A stretch of DNA of 8,065 nt, from NCBI GenBank assembly GCA_027451915.1, contig DAIDHU010000117.1, positions 1-8,065 on the forward strand, given 5' to 3'. The notes under the pieces were generated by a model, which saw only the letters and a program-made list of their open reading frames with translations, was not told the DNA's origin and did not search any database. This stretch comes from Thiomonas sp. GTDB lineage: Bacteria > Pseudomonadota > Gammaproteobacteria > Burkholderiales > Burkholderiaceae_C. Both the position numbers and the translations under genes were made by a program. Below, one piece after another: positions 1 to 5,197 of this stretch (within the stretch, counting starts at the first letter, position 1; each line of letters starts with the position of its first letter).

Positions 1-177
1 GAACTGCAGGCCACGCTGCACGGCGTGGACCTGCGCGTGATCAGCCCGACGTGGCGTACGCCGGGCGAAGCCGTGGAGCTGTACCTGGACCTGCGCCAGG
101 CGCTGATCTACCAAGGGCCCGCGCAGGCGCGGGCCCTGGAACTGGAACCTGAACTCGAAAGGGAGAACGCGATTTGA
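1..177 (+). CDS. C-terminal end of an unidentified protein (possible ABC transporter ATPase, TOBE-like tail); 5' end outside window
   Basis: Frame 1 is open from the window edge to a TGA at 175-177, giving the last 58 residues of a protein. The stretch HGVDLRVISPTWRTPGEAVE followed by LYLDLRQALIY resembles the final beta strands of a TOBE domain, the small substrate-sensing or regulatory domain at the end of many ABC importer ATPases (a glycine-containing turn, then a strand with a hydrophobic/acidic alternation). That is only a resemblance by eye; no ATPase motif lies in the visible part. The tail is charged (residues 44-58 rich in Glu). The stop overlaps the ATG of the next gene by 1 nt (TGATG), so the two are almost certainly cotranscribed and translationally coupled. 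Sure that it is coding; unsure of the family. Confidence 0.7.
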   Translation, partial: ELQATLHGVDLRVISPTWRTPGEAVELYLDLRQALIYQGPAQARALELEPELERENAI

Positions 178-920
178 TGACCTGGACACATTGGGGCGCC
201 GCGGGCGCGATTTTCGCGGCCAGCGCCGTGGAATGGGTAGAGGCCTTCACCATCGTGCTGGCGGTGGCCTTGAGCATCGGCTGGGCGCGCGCCACCAGCG
301 CGGCCGCCAGCGCGCTGCTCGTGGTCGGCCTGCTGGTCGCCGCCGGAGCCGCCGGGCTGCGCCTGATCGACGGCGACATGGATGCCATGCGCGCGGCCAT
401 CGGCGTGTTCCTGCAGCTGTTCGGCCTGCGCTGGTATGTGAAGGCCGTGCGGCGCTATGCCGGACGCACGCGACTGCACGACGAACTCGAGGAATTCCGC
501 GAGACCCGCGAAGCCCTGGACCATGCGGAACTTCGCGCGGCCTGGCTCGTGGCCTTCAAGGGCGTGCTGCTCGAGGGCCTGGAAGTCTGGCTGCTGGTGG
601 TGGCCATGGGGCATGGGCTGAACCTGGGCCAGTCGGCGACCGCCGCCGTGCTGGCCCTGCTGGTGGTCGTCATCGCCGGCATGGCGCTGCGCGCACCCCT
701 GAGCGCGGTGCCGGAGAACACCCTGAAGTTCCTGGTGGCCTGCGCGCTGCTGGCCTTCGGCAGCTTCTGGAGCCTGGCCGGCGTGCTGGGCGAACGCGCC
801 GCATGGCCCATGGGCGATGCCACGCTGCCGCTGCTGTTCGTGATCTATGCGGTATGCGGGCGGGTGCTGGCAGCGCAACTGCGCCTGCCGGCCGCGGCCG
901 CCGCGGGGAGTCGGGCATGA
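177..920 (+). CDS. COG4280-type polytopic inner-membrane protein with two ExxE motifs (putative transporter)
   Basis: The 247-residue protein is strongly hydrophobic, with about seven membrane segments by eye (roughly 8-34, 42-62, 72-90, 123-146, 154-171, 182-205, 217-233) and one charged loop at about 92-120. Segments 1 and 4 carry matching acidic motifs, E19-x-x-E22 (AVEWVEAF) and E133-x-x-E136 (LLEGLEVW), each followed by a run of aliphatic residues. The arrangement fits the uncharacterised membrane family COG4280 and recalls, without proving homology, the intramembrane REGLE motif of FTR1 iron permeases and the paired acidic motifs of GDT1-type cation transporters. ATG 177 overlaps the upstream stop and has GGGAG at 161-165; a TTG one codon earlier is an alternative start. 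The stop overlaps the ATG of the next gene (ATGA). A metal-ion transport role is inference. Confidence 0.85.
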   Translation: MTWTHWGAAGAIFAASAVEWVEAFTIVLAVALSIGWARATSAAASALLVVGLLVAAGAAGLRLIDGDMDAMRAAIGVFLQLFGLRWYVKAVRRYAGRTRLHDELEEFRETREALDHAELRAAWLVAFKGVLLEGLEVWLLVVAMGHGLNLGQSATAAVLALLVVVIAGMALRAPLSAVPENTLKFLVACALLAFGSFWSLAGVLGERAAWPMGDATLPLLFVIYAVCGRVLAAQLRLPAAAAAGSRA

Positions 921-1081
921 AAAAGCTGATGCAACTGATCTTCGGCGATTGGCGCAACGCCGGCGCCGTGACGGCCTCGGCCTGCGCGGCCTACGCGGCC
1001 GCGCGTGCCTGGCCCGGCGTCGGCGCATGGGTGCTGGTGCCCGCGCTGCTGCTGGCCGCCTGGTGGCAGGCTTCGGCCTGA
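917..1081 (+). CDS. Small (54 aa) two-segment membrane protein, function unknown
   Basis: The ATG at 917 overlaps the stop of the COG4280-type gene by 4 nt (ATGA), a typical translational-coupling junction, and the frame runs to a TGA at 1079-1081. The product starts MKKLMQLIFGDWRNAG and is otherwise nearly all hydrophobic: an alanine-rich helix at about 15-31 and a second at about 36-51 ending in two tryptophans, separated by a Pro-Gly turn. I recognise no family. Its size, topology and coupling suggest a small accessory subunit of the upstream membrane protein or of a transporter encoded to the left; that is inference. The low positive N-terminus (KK) favours a cytoplasmic N-terminus. The gene is too short to be secured by codon bias alone, so the ATGA overlap is the main support. 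Confidence 0.65.
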   Translation: MKKLMQLIFGDWRNAGAVTASACAAYAAARAWPGVGAWVLVPALLLAAWWQASA

Positions 1082-1108
1082 CGCGGACTGCATCCCCCTC
1101 GGAGACGC

Positions 1109-1141
1109 CTCGCCACGACGCCGGGGAAGGCCTCTGGCGAG
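1109..1141 (+). terminator. Weak hairpin downstream of the membrane-protein operon
   Basis: CTCGCCA (1109-1115) and TGGCGAG (1135-1141) form a 7-bp perfect inverted repeat 28 nt after the last stop of the left-hand operon, with a 19-nt loop. No T-run follows, so this is at best a Rho-assisted or mRNA-stabilising hairpin. Such short repeats also arise by chance at this GC content. Confidence 0.25.
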
Positions 1142-1150
1142 CCACAAGCC

Positions 1151-1181
1151 TTGACGGATGGTTCCATTAGTGACGCCATCC
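1151..1181 (+). promoter_or_regulatory. Candidate leftover control region of the hicAB module
   Basis: A TTGACG hexamer (1151-1156, five of six matches to the -35 consensus) overlaps the first base of an inverted repeat GGATGG (1156-1161) / CCATCC (1176-1181) that ends 4 nt before the hicA ATG. HicB-type antitoxins commonly autorepress from palindromes at the hicA promoter, so this may be the old operator. I find no matching -10 hexamer at normal spacing, so the promoter call is weak. Confidence 0.25.
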
Positions 1182-1185
1182 ATCC

Positions 1186-1350
1186 ATGCCGGAGCTCGAC
1201 AAGATCCTGCATAGGATGAGGAACGCGCCGGCGAGCGTGCGCTTCGACGAGCTCAAGAAGGTCTGCGAGCATTCCTTCGGCACGGCCCGGCAGTCCGGCT
1301 CGAGCCACGCGATCTTCAAGACGCCGTGGCCGGGCGATCCCCGAGTGAAC
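1186..1350 (+). pseudogene. hicA: hicA toxin fragment (5' two thirds), fused out of frame to a hicB remnant
   Basis: The first 55 codons read as a typical HicA mRNA-interferase: an N-terminal helix (LDKILHRMRNAP), the conserved VRFDELKKVCE helix at about 18-28, then FGTARQSGSSHAIFKTPWPG with the catalytic histidine (His41) in the G-S-S-H motif, and the GDPRVN stretch at about 50-55. Family members of this form run about 80-90 residues, so the last strand and helix are missing. After PRVN the reading frame enters unrelated sequence because it has crossed into hicB DNA in the wrong frame; the frame stays open to 1653, so a 155-residue chimeric product is possible in principle. The most economical reading is an internal deletion removing the 3' end of hicA and the 5' part of hicB. 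The surviving fragment is unlikely to be an active toxin. Confidence 0.8.
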
Positions 1351-1351
1351 A

Positions 1352-1501
1352 GAGCGCATCCCGGAGCCGATCGCCGATCGCTGCTACAGCGGCGAATTCA
1401 AGGTCCGCATACCGCCGGAGCAACACCGTCGCCTGGTGATCGAGGCCAGCGAGCAGGGCGTCAGCCTCAACCGGCTGGTCAGCGCCAAGCTGGCAAGCTG
1501 A
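1352..1501 (+). pseudogene. hicB: hicB antitoxin fragment (C-terminal DNA-binding part only)
   Basis: In frame 2, immediately after a TGA at 1346-1348, the DNA encodes about 49 residues ending at TGA 1499-1501. It contains IPEPIADRCYSGEFKVRIPP followed by EQHRRLVIEASEQGVSLNRL and VSAKLAS. This is the recognisable C-terminal tail of HicB antitoxins: the linker, the strand (FKVRIPP), and the helix-turn-helix-like pair of a ribbon-helix-helix (Arc/MetJ-type) DNA-binding unit. The N-terminal RNase-H-like domain of HicB that neutralises HicA is absent. No ATG lies in the fragment; a GTG sits inside it (GTG ATC GAG) but would remove the DNA-binding strand. It is shifted by one base relative to hicA. 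Together the two pieces are a dead toxin-antitoxin locus. Confidence 0.8.
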
Positions 1502-1517
1502 GCCTTGGCTCGGGACC

Positions 1518-1943
1518 TCAGGCCACGCGCAATCCGCCGGCGTCGGCCGCTGGCCGCCCACCGGCGGGCTGGCCCGCGGGGTCGAGCTCGAGCATGCAGG
1601 CCTGCACGGTCTCGAGGTTGTTGTCGCGCGCGAAGCGCAGCACGAACTGGTAGGCCATGGGCTCCACGTCCGCCAGCTCGCGGCTGACCACCACCGCACG
1701 CACGCCGTCGACCAGCGTGGGCATGCACAGCGGCGAATAGCACAGGTGGTCCTCGGCGTGGCCGGCCCCGACGGGGCGGAAACGCGACATCACCCCCGCC
1801 AGGCGCTCGGCCCAGTCGCTGGGCCGGAACGCTCGCCCTTCGTGGGTGCGCCCCAGCACCAGGATTTCCCCGGGCTGCAGATCACGGTTCAAGGCCCGTT
1901 GCACGGCGCGTTGTACGGCCGCCGGATCGGAGGGATCAAGCAT
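1518..1943 (-). CDS. DUF3579 family protein (function unknown)
   Basis: The 141-residue product has the hallmarks of the DUF3579 family of beta-proteobacteria: GRAFRPSDWAERLAGVMSRF at about 36-55, a YSPLCMPTLVDGVRAVVVSR strand region at about 69-88, LADVEPMAYQFVLRFARDNN at about 90-109, and LETVQACML just after. No signal peptide or membrane segment is evident, so it is probably cytoplasmic. No biochemical function is known to me for this family. The ATG at 1943 is chosen because AGG lies about 8 nt upstream; a GTG at 1958 would add MQVFP and is a real alternative, since neither start has a strong ribosome site. The C-terminal 20 residues (Gly/Ala/Pro rich) extend past the usual conserved core. 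The gene converges on the hicB remnant with a 16-nt gap. Confidence 0.88.
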   Translation of the reverse strand: MLDPSDPAAVQRAVQRALNRDLQPGEILVLGRTHEGRAFRPSDWAERLAGVMSRFRPVGAGHAEDHLCYSPLCMPTLVDGVRAVVVSRELADVEPMAYQFVLRFARDNNLETVQACMLELDPAGQPAGGRPAADAGGLRVA

Positions 1944-1979
1944 CGGAAAAACCTGCACGAAGGATGGTGTTTGGGCTCT

Positions 1980-2008
1980 ATTTTGCGCCTCGCCCGCCCC
2001 CCTGGCAA
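1980..2008 (-). promoter_or_regulatory. Candidate promoter of the DUF3579 gene
   Basis: Read on the minus strand, TTGCCA (2008-2003; five of six to the -35 consensus) is followed after 17 nt by CAAAAT (1985-1980; four of six to the -10 consensus). Transcription would begin near 1973, about 30 nt before ATG 1943. The -35 hexamer lies inside the left arm of a 10-bp inverted repeat (2001-2010 / 2098-2107). Confidence 0.45.
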
Positions 2009-2077
2009 ACCCGGATACCGGCGGATACCCGGCCGCCCGAGGCCGCGTCGGGGGCGCGGGGAGTCCGCGGGGCTACC

Positions 2078-2143
2078 ATGCGTTGCATGAAAACGTCGTT
2101 TGCCAGGCTTCGCGCCGGCGGCGCACAGGGAGCCGCGGCATGA
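2078..2143 (+). CDS. Possible 18-21 codon upstream ORF coupled to the methyltransferase gene
   Basis: Two in-frame ATGs (2078 and 2087) open a mini-ORF that reads MKTSFARLRAGGAQGAAA from the second and stops at TGA 2141-2143, overlapping the methyltransferase ATG at 2140 as ATGA. It could be a short coupling or leader peptide. TACCAT at 2074-2079 resembles a -10 hexamer and would place a transcript start close to ATG 2087. No strong Shine-Dalgarno sequence precedes it, and the length is compatible with chance, so this is a candidate only. Confidence 0.25.
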   Translation: MRCMKTSFARLRAGGAQGAAA

Positions 2144-2595
2144 GGGACACCTTGGGACAGGGCCGCCTGTGGGTGCTGGCGCAATTCGCGCTCGTGGCCC
2201 TGATGCTGGCCTGGCCGGCGCACTGGCGCCTGCGCGCGGGGGCACTGGCCCTGGGCCTGGCCGCTTTGCTCCTGGGCGCCTGGGTGCTGGCCTGGAACCG
2301 CCCGGGCAATTTCAACATCCGCCCGCAGCCCCGGCAGACCGGGCGCCTGGTCACCGGCGGGCCCTACCGGCGCATGCGCCATCCCATGTACAGCTCGCTG
2401 TTGCTGCTGATGGCCGCGGTGGCGGTGGCCGCCGCCGACCTGCCGAGGCTGGCGGCCTGGGTGGCGCTGCTGCTGGTGCTGCAGGGCAAGTCGGCGATGG
2501 AGGAGCGCCTGCTGGTGCGGCGCTGGCCCGAATACGCCGCCTACCGGGCGCGTACCTGGAAGTTCATCCCCCGGCCCGGTCGCCTGGATCCCTGA
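2140..2595 (+). CDS. Isoprenylcysteine carboxyl methyltransferase / phospholipid-methyltransferase-like integral membrane protein
   Basis: The 151-residue protein has two N-terminal membrane helices (about 10-26 and 31-52), a third hydrophobic stretch at about 85-117, and the ICMT/PEMT signature: NIRPQPRQTGRLVTGGPY at 59-76, RRMRHPMY at 77-84, M-E-E-R-L-L at 120-125, and a C-terminal WPEYAAYRARTWKFIP. In this family the RHPMY region and the EE-x(n)-Y-x-x-Y-x(n)-FIP tail build the S-adenosylmethionine pocket on the cytoplasmic face. Bacteria usually lack prenylated proteins, so the true substrate (a lipid, a thiol or another small molecule) cannot be read from the sequence. GGGAG at 2128-2132 lies 7 nt before the ATG. 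The 3' end overlaps the 3' end of the opposing transporter gene by 32 nt. Confidence 0.85.
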   Translation: MRDTLGQGRLWVLAQFALVALMLAWPAHWRLRAGALALGLAALLLGAWVLAWNRPGNFNIRPQPRQTGRLVTGGPYRRMRHPMYSSLLLLMAAVAVAAADLPRLAAWVALLLVLQGKSAMEERLLVRRWPEYAAYRARTWKFIPRPGRLDP

Positions 2596-3421
2596 GGGCC
2601 AGCCGCAGCCAGGCCGCGCCCGCGATCAGTACGACGAGCACGCCCCAGCAGACCGCGGGCGCCGGACTTCCCAGCAGGGACTGCAGCAACAGAGCCGCAC
2701 AGGCCGCCAGGGACAGTCGCACCGGCAAGGCTGCCTGGCGCGGCCTGCCACGCGGCGCGATCCACAGCAGGGAAAGCGCGAGCACGCAGCATCCGACCTG
2801 CGCCCCCAGCGCCCACCACGCGCTGCCGTCCGGGAGCACCAGCCAGTTCTCGCCCGCGACCACCGAGGCGACGGGCAGGATCACGGCGGCACCGATGAGC
2901 TGGTAGAAGACGAATTGCTCGCCCGCGCACTGGTCCAGGCGCGGGTCGCGCAGCAGGCGTTGCTGGGCCACCCAGGCCAGCGCCGCGCAGGCGGCCAGGG
3001 CCATGCCGCTCAGCGGCAAGCTGCCGGCCAGCACCAGCACCACCAGCATGCCGGCCAGCATCGCCGGCCAGGCGCGGGGGCCGCGCCGTAGCGCGGCCTG
3101 CAACAACAGCGCGCCCGCGCTGAACTCCACCGCGGCGCCGGCGCCTACATGGGGCACGGCCAGGTACAGCAGGGCCATGCGGGCACTGAACAGCAGCCCC
3201 AGGCCCATGCCGGGGGTCAGCGTGGCGTCCTGCGCGAACACCGCGATGGGGCGCCAGCGGGTCCACAGCCACATCAGGAACAGCGAGGCGGTGCTGCTCA
3301 GCGTGGCCTGAAGCAAGGGCGGCACCGAGGGCGCCGCGACGGCCACCGCCGCCAGTTGCACGCCCCACAGCATGGCCCCCGCGGCCTCTCCGCGTGCCCC
3401 CTCGCGCAAACTCGCGTCCAT
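2564..3421 (-). CDS. EamA/DMT-superfamily-like transporter (divergent, about 10 membrane segments)
   Basis: The 285-residue product has about ten hydrophobic segments by eye (about 16-30, 34-53, 69-89, 92-111, 117-135, 137-153, 170-190, 203-220, 231-250, 255-274), short loops, and Arg-rich ends. Length and the two-halves-of-five layout match EamA-domain drug/metabolite transporters; the fourth segment (VGAGAAVEFSAGALLL) sits where DMT proteins have their conserved small-residue helix. No signature motif is strict, so the call rests on topology. The DMT superfamily includes the aromatic amino-acid exporter YddG. The gene begins 37 nt after the trpE stop and is probably cotranscribed with it, so export of a tryptophan-pathway compound is a reasonable guess but unproven. 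ATG 3421 lacks a good ribosome site; an ATG at 3373, with GAGAGG about 12 nt upstream, is an alternative start. Confidence 0.75.
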   Translation of the reverse strand: MDASLREGARGEAAGAMLWGVQLAAVAVAAPSVPPLLQATLSSTASLFLMWLWTRWRPIAVFAQDATLTPGMGLGLLFSARMALLYLAVPHVGAGAAVEFSAGALLLQAALRRGPRAWPAMLAGMLVVLVLAGSLPLSGMALAACAALAWVAQQRLLRDPRLDQCAGEQFVFYQLIGAAVILPVASVVAGENWLVLPDGSAWWALGAQVGCCVLALSLLWIAPRGRPRQAALPVRLSLAACAALLLQSLLGSPAPAVCWGVLVVLIAGAAWLRLALRDPGDRAGG

Positions 3422-3458
3422 GGTGCGGGCGGTGCGCGGCGCGCGACTGCGTTCGCGC

Positions 3459-4955
3459 TCAGGCGTCCAGGCCCTGCTGCACCTGCTCGGCGGCGCGCAG
3501 CACCGCGCGGGCCTTGGCCTCGGTCTCGCGCCATTCCATCTCGGGTACCGAGTCGGCCACCACCCCGGCGGCCGCCTGCACGTACAGCCAGCCGGCCTTG
3601 ACGATTCCGGTGCGGATGGCGATGGCCAGGTCCATGTCCCCGGCGAAACTCCAGTAGCCCACGGCACCGCCGTACAGGCCGCGACGCGTGGGCTCGAGCT
3701 CGTCGATCACTTCCATGGCACGGATCTTCGGCGCCCCGGACAGGGTGCCGGCCGGGAAGGTGGCGCGCATCACGTCCAGCGCGCCCAGGCCGGGTTGCAG
3801 CAGGCCCTCCACGTTGCTGACGATGTGCATGACATGGGAATAGCGCTCGATGGCGAAGGCCTCGGTCACCTGCACGGTGCCGGTGCGGGCGATGCGCCCG
3901 AGGTCGTTGCGCGCCAGGTCGATGAGCATCAGGTGCTCGGCGCGCTCCTTGGGGTCGGCCAGCAGTTCGCGCTCGTTGATCAGGTCGCGCTCGTGGGTGT
4001 CGCCGCGCGGGCGCGTTCCGGCCAGCGGGCGGATGGTCACTTTCTGGCCCTCGGGCGTGGCCTCCTGGCGCACCAGGATCTCCGGCGAGGAGCCCACCAC
4101 CTGGAAATCGCCGAAGTTGTACAGGTACATGTACGGCGAGGGGTTCAAGGTGCGCAGCGCGCGGTACAGGGACAGGGGCGACTGCTCGAAACGCTTGCGC
4201 AGGCGCTGTCCGACCTGCACCTGCATGAAATCGCCCGCGGCGATCAGCTCCTTGGCCCGCACCACCGCGCGCAGGTAGTCGGCATGCTCGAACTCATGCT
4301 CCACCGGGGTCACTTCGGCCGGCGGCATGGCCGGCGCCTTCACGCTGGCCCGCAGCAGCTCGCGCAGTTCCCGCGGCCGGCTTTGCGCGCGCGCGTGGGC
4401 ATCGGGCTGGGTCGGGTCCGCGTAGACGATGAAGCTCAGGCGCCCCGAGAGGTTGTCGATCACCGCCAGCTCTTCGCACTGCAGCAGCAGGATGTCGGGC
4501 AGGTCCAGCGGATCGGGGCGCGGGTTGCGCAGGGCCGAGGCCTGCAGGCGCGGCTCGATGTAGCGCGCCGCGTCGTAGCCGAAGTACCCGGCCAGACCGC
4601 CGCAAAAGCGCGGCATGCCTTGCGGCAGCGCTACCTTGTGACGGGCGCGAAAGGCCTCGATGAAAGCCAGCGGGGGTTGTTCGGAACGCTCCACCTCGAC
4701 ACCGCCGCGCAGCACGCGGGTGACTCCGCCCTTGACACGCAGCTCGGTGCCGGCGGCCAGGCCGATGAAGGAATAGCGCCCGAAACGCTCTCCGCCCACC
4801 ACGGATTCGAGCAGGAAGGTGTTGCGCGCGGCGCCGCCCTCGGTGAGCTTGAGGTACAGCGACAGCGGAGTCTCGAGGTCGGCGAAGGCCTGCGAGACCA
4901 TCGCGATGCGGTTGTAGCCGGCGTCGGCCAGGGCCTGGAATTCGGATTCGGTCAT
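3459..4955 (-). CDS. trpE: Anthranilate synthase component I (TrpE)
   Basis: TrpE converts chorismate and ammonia (delivered from glutamine by TrpG) to anthranilate, the first step of tryptophan synthesis, in the cytoplasm. The 498-residue length is normal. The N-terminal domain holds the LLES motif (48-51) that forms the tryptophan feedback site, in the stretch LLESVVGGERFGRYSFIGL. The chorismate-binding domain shows PLAGTRPRG (about 310-318), DLARNDLGRI (about 346-355), the AGTLSGAPKIRAMEVIDELE core (402-421), GAVGYWSFAGDMD, and AAAGVVADSVPEME near 461-473. The start MTESEFQALADAGYNRIAMV is the usual beta-proteobacterial form. The TrpG amidotransferase that normally follows trpE in this order is not downstream; a transporter gene follows instead. 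Upstream lies a leader region with a Trp-containing mini-ORF and hairpins. Confidence 0.98.
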   Translation of the reverse strand: MTESEFQALADAGYNRIAMVSQAFADLETPLSLYLKLTEGGAARNTFLLESVVGGERFGRYSFIGLAAGTELRVKGGVTRVLRGGVEVERSEQPPLAFIEAFRARHKVALPQGMPRFCGGLAGYFGYDAARYIEPRLQASALRNPRPDPLDLPDILLLQCEELAVIDNLSGRLSFIVYADPTQPDAHARAQSRPRELRELLRASVKAPAMPPAEVTPVEHEFEHADYLRAVVRAKELIAAGDFMQVQVGQRLRKRFEQSPLSLYRALRTLNPSPYMYLYNFGDFQVVGSSPEILVRQEATPEGQKVTIRPLAGTRPRGDTHERDLINERELLADPKERAEHLMLIDLARNDLGRIARTGTVQVTEAFAIERYSHVMHIVSNVEGLLQPGLGALDVMRATFPAGTLSGAPKIRAMEVIDELEPTRRGLYGGAVGYWSFAGDMDLAIAIRTGIVKAGWLYVQAAAGVVADSVPEMEWRETEAKARAVLRAAEQVQQGLDA

Positions 4956-4967
4956 GGTGTGCTCGCT

Positions 4968-4985
4968 GGCGGCCGCGCGGCCGCC
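4968..4985 (-). promoter_or_regulatory. Perfect 18-bp palindrome just upstream of the trpE start
   Basis: GGCGGCCGCGCGGCCGCC equals its own reverse complement across all 18 bases. It ends 12 nt before the trpE ATG, so as RNA it would form a very stable hairpin at or over the ribosome entry site; as DNA it could be a protein-binding site. No U-tract follows, so it is not a standard intrinsic terminator. Confidence 0.5.
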
Positions 4986-4998
4986 GGATGGTCAGGTG

Positions 4999-5061
4999 CC
5001 GCCCGCGACGGGCGGTCTCGGCTGCGGCGCGTCGCGCCGCCAGTCACGCCGCGCAGCGGCG
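4999..5061 (-). promoter_or_regulatory. Three successive GC-rich hairpins in the trpE 5' leader
   Basis: In transcript order the repeats are CGCCGC/GCGGCG (5061-5056 with 5052-5047, 3-nt loop), GCGGCGCG/CGCGCCGC (5040-5033 with 5031-5024, 1-nt centre so really a 7-bp stem or less), and CCGCCCG/CGGGCGG (5015-5009 with 5005-4999, 3-nt loop). The first ends one base before the stop codon of the Trp-containing mini-ORF, so a ribosome on that ORF would melt it. Stems are related in sequence and could also pair with one another. None is followed by a U-run. Confidence 0.4.
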
Positions 5062-5133
5062 CAAGCAGCAGCGGCGCCAGGGCCAGGCTCCCCGGTCCAC
5101 CGAACCCAATGCGTGCTTGCGAGAGACGAACAT
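5044..5133 (-). CDS. Candidate trp leader peptide (29 aa, Trp-Pro-Trp)
   Basis: An ATG at 5133 opens a 29-codon frame that stops at TGA 5046-5044. Codons 17 and 19 are both TGG, giving A-W-P-W-R-R, and the downstream codons are Arg/Cys rich. The ATG would lie about 28 nt after the transcription start predicted from the -10 hexamer at 5173-5168, a layout like that of classical trp leaders. Just after it come several hairpins, then trpE. Support is positional; the ORF has only a poor ribosome site (GGG about 9 nt upstream), and two Trp codons could occur by chance. No terminator U-tract is present, so any control would have to act through Rho, pausing or occlusion of the trpE start. Confidence 0.4.
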   Translation of the reverse strand: MFVSRKHALGSVDRGAWPWRRCCLRRCAA

Positions 5134-5167
5134 CGACGAGTACCCAGACAAGGCGTGCAGGAATCAG

Positions 5168-5197
5168 ACAATACCCAAGCTGCGCGAACTTTAGCAA
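5168..5197 (-). promoter_or_regulatory. Candidate trpE promoter
   Basis: On the minus strand TTGCTA (5197-5192) and TATTGT (5173-5168) are separated by 18 nt, each matching four of six consensus bases. The surrounding DNA is the most A/T-rich of the intergenic region. It predicts a trpE 5' leader of about 205 nt. Confidence 0.45.

Noticed and set aside
1846..2139. N-terminal extension of the methyltransferase to 249 residues
   Set aside because: The extension runs antisense through the DUF3579 start and has no family similarity. ATG 2140 has GGGAG at 7 nt.
3422..3667. Longer N-terminus (367 aa) for the EamA-like transporter
   Set aside because: The extra 82 residues lie mostly over the trpE 3' end in another frame and are Pro/Arg rich, unlike any transporter start. 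The ATG at 3421 just after trpE is preferred.
4952..5197. An 81-codon minus-strand frame from TTG 5197 whose TGA overlaps the trpE ATG (ATGA)
   Set aside because: Its TTG coincides with the -35 hexamer of the presumed trpE promoter, it has no ATG or ribosome site, and the product is low-complexity Arg/Ala/Pro typical of an unused frame in GC-rich DNA. The ATGA overlap alone is not enough.
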